DNA of 64,000 nt from Hyaloperonospora brassicae (taxonomy: Eukaryota > Oomycota > Peronosporomycetes > Peronosporales > Peronosporaceae), in NCBI GenBank assembly GCA_947650285.1, contig CANTFL010001180.1, forward strand, positions 124,001 through 188,000. The letters run 5' to 3'. Below are positions 22,001 through 31,935 of the stretch, one piece after another. Each line of letters begins with the position of its first letter. The first letter of the stretch is position 1. The notes below the pieces were generated by a model, which saw only the letters and a list, made by a program, of their open reading frames with translations, was not told the DNA's origin and made no database searches. Both the position numbers and the translations under genes were made by a program.

Positions 22001-22982
22001 GCATACACTACGAACAATGGCGTGTCTGTAGGCTTTGACGAACGGTTCAAGCTGATATGCCATGACCCGTTTGCGATTGACGGCGGTTTCGTTTCTGATT
22101 TTCTTACCGGTGGCGGCGTGCCTGGTACTGCACAAAGGCCGAAAGGGTCCTATGGGTGCGTGGGGAGTTTGGTGAATTACCAAGGAAGGGTTACATGCAC
22201 ATCCGGAGAGGCACTTCGTGTGCTTGCGCTGCATTTTGAACCACGTGAGACAAACATGGAAGAAGCTTTGGCTACATCTGGGTTTGGATCCACCTCTACC
22301 GAGCTGGATAGCAGTGACAGCGCCAATGTTTGCGCTACTTTTACAGACGGCGACTCGTGGTGTTTTTGCCTACGACTGGTACCGACAATGGCGTCGCCTT
22401 TTGTCACACTTGGCCGAGTGGAAGTTGTTTGGAGGCGTGAGTCGTCACGTATCGCTCGTGCCCATGACGGTCCTAGCAACGACGTCGTGCGGACGTGGCT
22501 CGATATGCCGTTGGTCTCCTTTATCGTGGCGCCCCTCACTATCAGCGTCGAGACGCCCCCGTTTGGCGTGGAAGGAGTGCTGGACTATATGAACGTCCGT
22601 GTGAAGAACAACGAGGCTGTCGTGCACAGTCTCCAGGTCAAGTCTGTGGATGCCGCGGATGCGTTTTTCATCTCGGGCCGTACAAATGTGACGGAACACG
22701 TGCTGCCTTTCGACGAGCAAGTGTTCCGACTCGGGCTCGTACCGATGAAGACTGGTACGTTTTGTGTGTGCACGCAGCTTGTTTCGAGCAGATGCTCTTC
22801 CTTCCTTCCTGTGTTCTAACGCTTGCTAATGCTACTTTTGGTGACTAGGCTATTTGCGTTTGCCCCGCGTTGAGATCGTGTCATTGACGTATGGCTTTTC
22901 ATTTGCAAACCCAGAGGAACGTCAGGAGTTGTTTGTCCTGCCGCGGGACTGTCCGGACTGGGTCGTCGAGCGCGCCAACTAA
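19066..22982 (+). CDS. TRAPPC11: TRAPP complex subunit 11 (foie-gras domain)
   Basis: Three exons: 19066-19465, about 19668-22754 and 22849-22982, giving about 1206 residues. The second exon start is one of two possibilities: a donor at 19466 (GTATGT) with acceptor after 19667, or donor GTATCA at 19459 with acceptor after 19663. Both keep frame and differ by a couple of residues. The start ATG has the context GCCATGG. The N-terminal region (YPLVAALGSHELQ, then HHELLPAVVLLFDEF) and the foie-gras core (KIAHFYEFRRYTAKVLQYYEASYRAI, WVSRQYHIFAQLLVEAL) match TRAPPC11. The C-terminal half is beta-rich. The family tethers ER-to-Golgi vesicles as part of TRAPPIII. Confidence 0.88.
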
Positions 22983-23398
22983 ACGACCGCCGCGGCCATC
23001 ATTATCGTTATCAATCGCCGTCCTCTGTTGGTTTTATAGGAGGAGTGTCTCTCTGGCTCGCGTGTGGTCGTAAAAGCGTTAGAAATGAGTTTCAACCGGA
23101 ACAAACGCTGTTATTTAACTCGGGTACCCATAACTCCCCCTCCCCCCCCGCCTTTTCTTCCAATCATCACTCGCTGCTGCATCTGCAAACATTCGATTCC
23201 TTGCAGACCGCAGCCGCTCGTCGACGTGCAGTTGGTCCGCTCGCGTTAAGTACGACACGTGTGTGCCCCTTTTTTGCCGACAGCGCGGCCCCAAAAGGTT
23301 GCAGCAGTTCCCATCACACGATTGGACGAAACTGCTTGTCGAGCAGACGAGTCAAAGGCTGCGTGACGCGACGTTCGGCCGGCGCTGGCCCTCTCCGC
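22983..23398. other. Interval upstream of the small conserved gene
   Basis: These 416 bp hold the promoter, and possibly an extra 5' exon, of the next gene. An ATG at 23084 (MSFNRNKR) precedes a C-rich tract and could be an alternative upstream start joined by an intron that I cannot fix. Confidence 0.3.
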
Positions 23399-24383
23399 AT
23401 GAGTCTCTGGTGTCGCTGTCTGTCGCGCAGACGCAGCGACGTGCAGCGACACGGGCTCTTCCACGAGCAGTTTGAGCGCATTCAGATCGTGTACCCCGGC
23501 ACGAGCTACGTCTGTCTCCTGGACGGCGACACGGGGGCCATGATGTGCGTGCCCCAGTCTGTTGCATGATTGTTGTTATAGTACTGTAGGTGGTGGTATT
23601 GCTGGTATTGGTGGTAGTGGTATTGCTGGTGGTGGTATTGGTGGGGGTATTGGTGGGGGGGTATTGCGGTATTGCAATATATTGTATGGTAGTGGTGGGA
23701 GCGTTCGACGTGACTTGTTGTTGTTGTTGTTGTTGTGGCTGCTTTGCTCACCTCCGTGGGGTGTGTGTTTGTGTGGGCCATAGAGCGCAATCGGAGACGA
23801 CGGAGGTGAACACGGACGAGTTTATGCGCACCATTATGAACCTCAAGGACGCAGCGCTGCAGTTTGGTGCGTACTTGTGCTGTTAGTGCAACTGCGACGT
23901 TTGCTGCGACGTTTGTGTGTGAGGTGGTTGTCAAGATGGAGAGGTTCACACGGGCTGTTGTGATTGACGATGCGTATTGCTATTGATGTTGTTGGTGTTG
24001 GTGTTATCGATAGCGGCGACGCTGAACCAGATCGATCCGCAGGTTGTGCATGTTCGAGGAGTACAGGGCATGTTCTCTTGCTACGGGTCTGCGCACATGG
24101 TGCGTTGGCGGTCCTCTCTCGTCCCTCTCTACTCTCTCTCTCTACTCTCTCTCTCTCTCTCTCTCTCTACTCTTTGTTGGCTGATGATGAAGTAACACGC
24201 GCTGAATTGACCTTCTCATGCGGTCGTGGATTGCAGATTCTGGCTTTTTACAGCGAGATGTCTAGCGGGGACTTGGAGTCGCTCGACTGTTTCGAAGCAG
24301 ACAAGAGCATTGAACCCATCACAGGGGAACTGCATCGGATCTTAGACGCCTGTCAAACTGGCAAACGGCGGTACCGACGCTAG
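23399..24383 (+). CDS. Small conserved protein, possible Roadblock/LC7 (LAMTOR-like) fold
   Basis: Four exons fit phase and GT-AG rules: 23399-23544, 23784-23866, 24014-24099 and 24237-24383, giving 153 residues. Donors are GTGCGT in all three introns. The central part (FERIQIVYPGTSYVCLLDGD; NTDEFMRTIMNLKDAALQFG; LNQIDPQVVHVRGVQGMFSC) has the alternating helix and strand pattern of small Roadblock or longin-type adaptors, but I cannot name the family. The N-terminus is the least certain part. Introns are unusually biased: GGT/ATT-rich in the first and CT-rich in the third. Confidence 0.6.
23586..23700 (+). repeat. GGTATT/GGTGGT-rich intronic repeat
   Basis: The first intron is dominated by TGGTATTGC, TGGTGG and GGGGG units on the plus strand, with several runs of three or more G. 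It is a low-complexity, strand-biased tract. Confidence 0.8.
24122..24172 (+). repeat. CT microsatellite in intron
   Basis: An interrupted CT dinucleotide tract lies in the third intron of the small conserved gene, where it also supplies polypyrimidine sequence. Confidence 0.9.
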
Positions 24384-24964
24384 CTCCACGACGCGAACAT
24401 GGGCGAAGACAGTGTGCCGTGTAGGTGGACTGCATTGCAGACTGCATATGTCGAGCCCTTTCCAAGCTGGCGCTTGTTTCTCGGCCATTGCCTACCGGGC
24501 TCTGTCTGTGCTTCGAGAACCGCACGCAGCATTTGCTGTCAAGGACGGCCCGACGGAGCTCATGGTAAGCCAGCGAGACGCACAGTCTTCGGGACACGAT
24601 ACGACACGGCACGGCGACAGCCAGCTCTTACCGTGTTTTGATCGAGCACGAACGCAACAGCGCTCGCCACACTGCGTCTGTCCGTACACCAGCACGAGAT
24701 TCCCACGTAGAAGGGGTGCGTGCAAAGAGCGACAAAGCCAAGTGAATCTATATTTAAGTGACGAAAGCAGCACGAGCAGCGTCGGATAATGCATCGACCA
24801 GTCCGTAGTAGACACCGTCACATGTTTGTTGATCTCCTCGTCCCTCTCTCTCTCTCTCTCTCTCTCTTTTCTGTGGTATCCCTCGACCAAAGCCAACCAA
24901 CAAACACTTGCGGCACGCGCCACCGCTCGACTCGCTGTCCAGCAAAACCCGCTGCTGCGTCCAT
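24384..24964. other. Convergent intergenic region with CT microsatellite
   Basis: This is the tail-to-tail gap between the small conserved gene and PNO1. It contains a (CT)n tract at about 24843-24867 and no supported coding sequence. Confidence 0.6.
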
Positions 24965-25654
24965 CTAAAACCGTTCGTTCAGTCGACTCGCCACGTTGCG
25001 CATCTTATTGTACACTTTGCCCGGCGGGGCGCCCATAATGAGCGAGCAAATGGCGTCGCGAGCGAGTTTAATGTTGGCAAACGAGCCGAGAATGTGGACC
25101 TTCTGGTCGGCCAGAACGATCCGCGTGCGGGTCGCGTTCTCGACCGCGTACTTGGTCTTGCCGTCTTGTCCTGCAACGCGGCCAATGGCCCGACTCAAGT
25201 GGTCGCCCTTGAGCATCTTGACGTCGTGCACTTCAAACGTATCGATAAACAAATCGTCGAGTCGCAACAGCGCCACAGCGTCCTGCACTTCAAAGCCCAT
25301 CGTGTACGCCTGCACAAAGTCCGCTGCTTTCTGGAGCGCACCAGCGTCGGTCGTCTGGGGCGAATTCTTGAGCTCAATGCACCGCGTTTTGGTGTTCATG
25401 CGGATCTGCAGCTTCAAGTGCTCGACAATGGGCTTCATGAGGTTGACCCAATCGGTCTTGAGCGGCGTGTACCGGTGCGCAGGCACACGCACCCGACGGA
25501 AGTCGTTCTTGCCCCCCGTCGACTGCTGCGCGCTCAGGGCTGGAAACTGCGGGCGCACGACTGCCGCGTCGTCCATTGGCTCATCGGACGGCTGTTGCAC
25601 GTACTGCGCAATGGACTGCGCATTCACGACCAGCGCTTGCGCCTCTACTTGCAT
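24965..25654 (-). CDS. PNO1: PNO1/Dim2 KH-domain ribosome assembly factor
   Basis: This single-exon gene encodes 229 residues. The N-terminal 70 residues are variable and acidic. The conserved core then begins with VPAHRYTPLKTDWVNLMKPI, followed by a degenerate KH domain (LQIRMNTKTRCIELKNSPQT) and a second KH domain with LKGDHLSRAIGRVAGQDGKT and KVHILGSFANIKLARDAICS. The end is the family's MRNVASRLNERF. Length and order match PNO1 (Dim2/Rrp20), which binds near the 3' end of 18S rRNA during small-subunit maturation in nucleolus and cytoplasm. The upstream region carries a 78-bp tandem repeat. Confidence 0.96.
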   Translation of the reverse strand: MQVEAQALVVNAQSIAQYVQQPSDEPMDDAAVVRPQFPALSAQQSTGGKNDFRRVRVPAHRYTPLKTDWVNLMKPIVEHLKLQIRMNTKTRCIELKNSPQTTDAGALQKAADFVQAYTMGFEVQDAVALLRLDDLFIDTFEVHDVKMLKGDHLSRAIGRVAGQDGKTKYAVENATRTRIVLADQKVHILGSFANIKLARDAICSLIMGAPPGKVYNKMRNVASRLNERF

Positions 25655-25810
25655 CCTTACGACGAAGAAGGCGGTCGAGTCCAGTTGACGCCGAGTGGGT
25701 GCACGCGATGAGGGCTCAAAATGGCTACGAAACGACTGGCGCCGGTCGAGTCGGTCGTTTCATTGGATGAAAAGAGACGACTGCGTGTGTTGCGGCGAGA
25801 GGTACCGGTA

Positions 25811-26044
25811 CACGACGGTATCTGTCCGCGACCGATGCACACGGGTCGGTCGACTCGCGCGGATCAATACTATCTCTCTCGACCGGTCCACGACGGTATC
25901 TATCCACGACCGATGCACACGGGTCGGTCGACTCGCGCGGATCGATACTATCTCTCTCGACCGGTCCACGACGGTATCTATCCGCGACCGATGCACACGG
26001 GTCGGTCGACTCGCGCGGATCGATACTATCTCTCTCTCGATCGC
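25811..26044. repeat. 78-bp tandem repeat, three copies
   Basis: The unit beginning CACGACGGT recurs at 25811, 25889 and 25967, exactly 78 bp apart, with few differences. Each unit contains GATGCACACGGGTCGGTCGA and ends in TATCTCTCTC. It lies 157 bp upstream of the PNO1 start and downstream of TMEM43. The period is a multiple of three, so an ORF crosses it, but I do not regard that as a gene. Confidence 0.93.
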
Positions 26045-26166
26045 GTCAGAACAGGATGTTTCGGGCGGGTCGTTTTTTTGGTTTGTTTAAAACACGTCCG
26101 GCGACCAGCACATTTTGTTTTCCACTGTCTTGTTGTTCGACGTGTTGGGTACAGTGTCGCGCTTTA

Positions 26167-27672
26167 TTATTGGGCTTTTAACGGCTGCGTCGAGCGAAAC
26201 ACGAGGAACAGACCCACGAGCGGCGTGCAGCCCCCGAGCCACAGCAAAAGTGCCCATAGCGGGCTGTGTACACACATACGCCATCACCGCAACCAAAAAA
26301 AAAGTCAGTCAACAGCAGACAAGTGGCAGTGTTCAGAGTCGCGACATTTTCAGGCCGGAGCTTTTCCCATACAATTGCTCGACGTACGTACCTGTACAGA
26401 CTCCACGTGGCGCCAACGACGGAAAACGTGAGCGCAGCGCTCAAACTGCTGGCCAACAAGTGCTGCGGAATGCCCGCGAGGAGAGACCCATAGCGCTCGA
26501 TCAGAGGGCTGCGCAGCACGAGGAAACCGATAAAGCCCAGAACGCCTGCAAACAGCCTGAAGAACCTGTTCTTGCTCACCTGTGCGCCAGCAGCACGAGA
26601 CATAACAAGGCACGAGACACAACAAGTGGCTTGGGATATTGCGACCTCCTTTGTTGTTGCATACGCCATCACGACGTACCTCTGCGTGCGTTGCCTTGTC
26701 AAACAGCTCATGTGCAGTCATGATCCCGTCTTTCAGCAAAAAAAGCGCTTCGCCAGTAGAGCTCGTGAACGGAACGAGCTCGCGTCCTTTTTGCTTGGCA
26801 CAGACAGTCACGGGGTAGTTTGGCGTCACGTCAAAGTGCACGCGTTGGTCGCCGAGCACGGGCTCTTCGCTCTGGAAATAAAAGCAGTCGTCGGTCACGG
26901 ATACGTTCGTCAACGCACTTGCTCGTTGCCATCCTGTTCCTTTTCGCTGCTCTAGCACATTTGCCATCACCCGACGACTTGCAGTGTCCAGGTGCACGAC
27001 ATCCCGGCGTGCAATCTGATCGACGAGCTCCTCCGGCAGCCCATACTCGCCCACGACAAGATCTGCTGCCGTCACGACGAGCGACGTGTACGTCCACGCT
27101 TCCGGCGGTGGATTCGCATAGCTCGGGTCATGGAACGCCATGCTATCGATCCGCTCTTCGCTCCAGCGCATGTCGTACATGTACGTCCGCTCTCGATCGT
27201 CGTCGAATCGCTGGTCTTCGTCCTCTGGTGCGCTGCTCATCGACGTGTGCGACGTCTCGACCCACTGCAGCATCTCCACATGCCGATAAAGTCGCACACC
27301 TTTGGCTGCAATGCCAAACGTCCCGTCCAGCACAACTGGGCTTTGGCCGCGGAGCGGGACGCGGTCGCTCTTCGGTCTCTTATGTTCTTGTCCAGCCGTC
27401 GTACCGTCTGTCGAGACGGCGGTCGTGATCAGCCCCGAGAATACAACCAGGTGGTCTTCCGTCCTACTGGACACACGGGGCTGAGGCAGCGCAATCGCTA
27501 CGGCTCTCCCCTCTTCGAAGCTCCGGACACTGCGCACTAGAGCCGACTCGTAGACACCTGTCGTGGCAATCGACGCCACGAGCAGCAGTCCGCCAATTGC
27601 CTCTTCTTTGCATCGCATGTTACGATTGACACGCTCAGTACGTTCGTCACCACGAATGGATCCGCTCGTCAC
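26167..27672 (-). CDS. TMEM43: TMEM43/LUMA family membrane protein
   Basis: Three exons, 27672-26680, 26579-26392 and 26263-26167, are in phase and encode 425 residues. A transmembrane segment lies near residues 25-42 (IGGLLLVASIATTG). The long lumenal domain follows, with the family pattern: GVRLYRHVEMLQWVE, YMYDMRWSEERIDSMAFHD, a block VVHLD to DDCFYFQSEEPVLGDQRVHF, and TVCAKQKGRELVPFTSSTGE. Exons 2 and 3 give three further membrane segments ending in SPLWALLLWLGGC and FLVFR, as in LUMA. The family sits in the ER and inner nuclear membrane. Met19 (MRCKEE) is an alternative start. Confidence 0.88.
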
Positions 27673-27753
27673 GATATGAATAGCTGCGACTAGGGGTTTC
27701 TCGAGATACCGACAGCGGACGTCGTCGGTTTCCCTCGCGAGAATGACACCGGT
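27673..27753. promoter_or_regulatory. Very short divergent promoter, TMEM43 / NUP42-like
   Basis: The two start codons are 81 bp apart and divergent. If TMEM43 starts at its second Met the gap is 135 bp. Transcripts probably overlap at their 5' ends. Confidence 0.6.
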
Positions 27754-29533
27754 ATGGCCTCCAGTGCCCCTCGCGCATCAGTCCCGACAATGCACCGACC
27801 AAAGCCGTGCAAGTTCTTCTTGCAGGGCACATGTCGCAACGGCGCCGCCTGCCGCTTTGCCCACGACGGACGTGGCCCCAGTAGCGGCTTTGGCGCCCTG
27901 TCGCAGTCCACGAGCTCGCGGCTGCCGCCAGCGGGTGTCGCGATGACAGAGGCAGGACGGGCGCTGGCGATCGAAGAGCTCCGCCATCCGCCTCGGTGGC
28001 CACTGTCAGGTTTTGCCGTCACAAAAGGCGTAAGAGAATCAATTGGGGCACAGCTGTCTTGTGTACCCATGTTGAGAAGAAGAAGAAGTGCGGGACTGAC
28101 GCGGGTCGTGGGGTTGCAATGCGGTTGTGTGGGTCTTTTTCTTCTTCTTCTTCTTCTTCTTCTTTTGGCGTTGTTTGTAGCTGCCGAGCGTAGTCGCGGG
28201 CGACGTGAGCTGTGAAGAAGCGCGATGGGAAGCGTACCAGGAGCTCTACACGTCCGGCAGCTGTGTCCAGTCGACGCAGAAGCTACACGCACTGGCAGCC
28301 GAGCAGCAGATACAGCGGCAGCGGGTCTTGTCGCTGCTGGAGGACCACCAGTCGGCTCAGAAGCTGTTCAATGGCGAGCCCCTGTCAAGTGCCGCAGGTC
28401 GACCGGGTGGGGTCGCCAGCCCCTTTGGAGCAGAGACTGGTGTGAATGCCAACCCATTTGGAGCAGGGACAGGGATCAACCCATTCCAAGGTGCGTCGTC
28501 GCCGTTTGGTAGTGGCACTGCTGCTGCTCCGGCATCGTCGCCGTTTGGAAGCCATGCAACGCAAGCAGCGACTCCGTTTGGAGGCGGAAGCAGCGGCACA
28601 GCGTTTGGAAGCGGAAGCACAGCGTCTGGCGGTGCTGCTGCAAGTCCGTTTGGTTCTACGACGGCATTCGGTGCACCGTCGGCGGTCGGTGCAGGTAGCG
28701 GTGCGGCATTTGGCGCAAGTGCTGCTGCCAATCCGTTCGGAGGTGCTGCTGCCAATCCGTTTGGAGGTGCTGCTGCCAACCCATTTGGAGGTGCTGCAGC
28801 TACGTCTGTGTTCAGCAAACCGGCGACACCTGCAGGGAGTCCGTTTGGAGCGAACCCTACGTCCGCATTTGGAGTGGCAACGCCGTCGTCTACATCGCCG
28901 TTTAGTGGGCCTGCCACAGCCTTTGGCGAGAGCAGCACGATGGGCACAGGTGTCGCGGGATTCGGTCAGGACGCAGCGAGACCGGCAGCTTCACCGTTTG
29001 GTGGCAGCTCAGCGACGCCGGTATCTTCACCTTTCGGTTCGTCGTTTGGCACACCTCCGGCCGTCACCCCATTTGGCGGTACGCTGAGCACACCAGCATC
29101 GGCTACCAGCCCTTTCGGTGGCGCCTCGTCGTCGAGTAACGCTACGATCGCACCTTTTGGCGGGTCGTCATCGGCATTTGGCTCATCGTCTGGCACCTCG
29201 ACAGAGGCTGCGAATCCATTTGGAGCGCCTGCATCGTTCAGCACAAGTTCCCCATCCTCGTTTGCAGTGCCATCCAGCAGTCCGTTCGGAGGCGTTCCAG
29301 CGCGTACAGCAAGTGCCAGCAATGCCGTCGAAGCGCTTGGAAGCTCGGCAGTCGGTGCTCTACCTACGTCCAGCGGATCCTCGACACCATTGCCGCCTCC
29401 ACTGACCCCACCATCAATACGTGGCCCACCTCCTGACGCTCGCGACGACGCTTGGAACGCAGAGCAGTTCCAGCGAGCAGAGTTCGCGTTGGGTATGGTG
29501 CCGACTGTCCCGCCTCCACCACAGTTCTGCTAG
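27754..29533 (+). CDS. NUP42: CCCH zinc finger plus FG-repeat nucleoporin (NUP42/NLP1-like)
   Basis: Two exons, 27754-28029 and 28181-29533, join in phase 0 for 542 residues. Near the N-terminus is a CCCH zinc finger, CKFFLQGTCRNGAACRFAH (C-x7-C-x5-C-x3-H). A helical segment rich in Gln and Glu follows. Then about 330 residues are made of SPFG, NPFG, AFG and TPFG repeats separated by Ser/Thr/Ala. The C-terminus returns to charged sequence with a Pro-rich end. One CCCH finger followed by FG repeats is the layout of NUP42/hCG1, a cytoplasmic-face nucleoporin working with Gle1 in mRNA export. The intron is 151 bp with a (CTT)n acceptor tract. Confidence 0.85.
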
Positions 29534-29688
29534 CACTGTCGCGACACGCAGCAAGAACGCTCCAAGACGTGCACAAGGTGGACAACAGACTGCGTTGGGT
29601 CGCGCGCTTTCGCATTGTACTCAAGCGGGGAATCCATCACGAACATAAATAAAGCCGAGACTACCTGCTGTAGCGCAGCCGCCGCCGC

Positions 29689-31053
29689 TCAGTAGGGATC
29701 CAACCCACTGAACGACCCCGTCGTCGTGCGTACCTTCTTCTTCACCACCCGGCCAATGCCAGCGTCCATAAAGTTCTCGCTACGCAGAGCACGGAGAGCC
29801 ACGTCAGCCGTGTAGCCATGAGCGCTGTTGAGCTGTCGCAGCAGTGCGTAGACCGCGTCTTTCTGAGCGACTGTCGCGCGACCCACAAGGCTCGGGCTCT
29901 CTGCGTACAGGAACACTGGCTGCGTAGCTGCAAGCGCCGCGCGTGCGCTGCAATGGAACCGCTGCAGCAGCTCGAACGGCACCACTTTGCCGTCCCTGAA
30001 CTTGGTCATGAGCGTCGCCGTGGGACTCGTCATGAAGAAGCCAAGCAGCATGCCATCGTGCTGCATGACAAACACAAAGCGGCACTCAAAGACACTGTCG
30101 GCCAGCGCGGCAGGTGCACACTTTGTGCGCACGCGCCAGGCGCTCGAGCGCGCGGCTGCGCTCAGTGCTGCGGCCCACTGCTGACACATGGACGCGTTCC
30201 ATTGTTTGATGTTGACGTCCACTTTGCGGCCAAAGAACGACGTGACGCGCGCAAACTCGACCGGCTGGGGACGACACGACGACGTCGAGTCCAGCGGAAC
30301 GCGCGCGTGCGTCGAGATGACCGACGACGTCATGGCGTCTCGATCGCGCGTCTCGAGTGGCGGTCGGCAAATGAGCTGCTGGAGCACGTAACACTCGAGA
30401 CGGACCGACACTTGTTGGCAGAGCCGCGCGAGTTTGTACATCGCGCTCTGCGTCATCTGGCGCCGCGGTATGTAGTCGAAGAAGAGGAACTGCAGCGGCC
30501 CAAAGTGGAAGCCAAAGGCCAGCAGCGCGTACACAAAGTAGACGGCCATGATGAGCAGCGTCAGCGCATAGTACGCCGTGCCGTGGAACGCATAGTCGAT
30601 CTGTAACGAGGCACACAAAAATCGGCGCACAAATCACAAAACAGTGTCCCAAAATCAGCGTCACCAAAATCAGCGTCACCAGCAGCGATCCAAATCGACA
30701 CAAAAACGCGCGTCTCTTCGTGTTCGTCGCCAGTTTGTTGCCAAGCGGTTGCCGGACGACGGCAGACGACCACGTACCAGTCGGATCTTGAGCCAACAGT
30801 AGACAAAGCCAATCCACAGGCGCTGCGAGGGCGAGAGGAAGTACACGCGGCAGCCGCGTATGCAGTGCTGGGCGATGCGGTAGCCCACGAACGTGGCCAG
30901 CGACTCGGCCACGACAAAGTAGCACGAGAAGAGCCGCAGGTCGCGCGCCATGGACAGCGCCATGTCGTCGTGGGGGTTGTGCGAGTGCGGCAAGTCGAGG
31001 CCCGACGGGCCCGGGAAGCCAAAGCCGGGGCCGCCAGGATACAGCGGGCGCAT
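29689..31053 (-). CDS. Multi-pass membrane protein, family not recognised
   Basis: Two exons, 31053-30778 and 30600-29689, join in phase 0 for 395 residues. The N-terminus is Pro/Gly-rich. Hydrophobic segments lie at about residues 40-60 and 80-92 in exon 1 and at about 98-135 after the splice (YYALTLLIMAVYFVYALLAF, FGPLQFLFFDY). The rest is a soluble mixed alpha/beta region containing WAAALSAAARSSAWRV and an ending TTGSFSGLDPY. I recognise no domain. The intron has a duplicated 14-bp unit (AAAATCAGCGTCACC) at about 30650-30680. It is convergent with the nucleoporin gene, 155 bp away. Confidence 0.7.
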
Positions 31054-31935
31054 GTGGCGGGCGGAGGGGTGGGCACGTGCAGTCGCGTTGAGGCGAGTCG
31101 CGGAATGGGCACGTGGGCTGCTGAGGAGCTATGTGTGTGAGCTGCTGGTCGGTCAGTTGGTCGGTCGGTGAATTTTTGTGGTTGTGGTTGTGAATAAGCC
31201 ACTGAGCTACTGAGCCAATCGGTGGACAAGTCGATACTAGGGCTGGGGGTGGTGGCTACGGAGGACAAGAGACTGATCACGCAGGCGATGTTTTGCTTGT
31301 GTCCAGTTTCTGTATCTCGTGCATAAACCCGTGTGACGTGTTGCGTTTCGCCAGACTGGAGGCATCTGAGATGGAACAGAACGGAGCCACGAGATGATGG
31401 GGGGAGCGAACAATTGGCTGCAGTGTGCTGTCTGCGTCATGGCGTTTGTGTCTCTACGTGTGTTCTGATCGCGAAGACGGATGCTAAACGTTGTGGACGA
31501 TATATATCTGCTGTGGCAATTGTGGCAGTTTGGGTGAGTGTGAGAGAGTGAGTAGGCGCGTCTGATGCCGGAGAGAAGCGGGTAGGGGTACGAGCTATCG
31601 GTTCAGCATGAGACAAGAAAAGAAACACAACACGAAGATCCGATACATTCTCTGATGATGCGACACCTGTCCATCGTCTGTTGTGCTGTTCGCTCGCTGT
31701 GTGTCTTTGATTGTTTGTACTGATTTGCCGTCGTCGTTTCAGCTACGTGTCTTCCTCCCTGTCAGCCGATCCAAAGACAAAGCGCGTCTTTTGACTCCGT
31801 GTTGATGACGTATACAGAATCGATCGCACCAACGTCGTCGTCCCTCGCCGCTTGTGTTCCTCTCAAATCGTATATTACCGCTGCGTACCGGTACGACACC
31901 GCATTCGACGCTACGCCCCCCCACTACAATACCAC
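31054..31935. other. Divergent intergenic region
   Basis: These 882 bp hold the promoters of the membrane protein (-) and the P-loop protein (+). No coding sequence is supported. Confidence 0.45.

Noticed and set aside
25721..26431. 236-codon plus-strand ORF across the 78-bp tandem repeat
   Set aside because: The ORF exists because the repeat period is a multiple of three. It overlaps exons of TMEM43 on the other strand and has no recognisable domain.
28357..28947. Minus-strand ORF rich in PNG/LAAAPPNG repeats
   Set aside because: It is the antisense reading of the FG-repeat nucleoporin exon.
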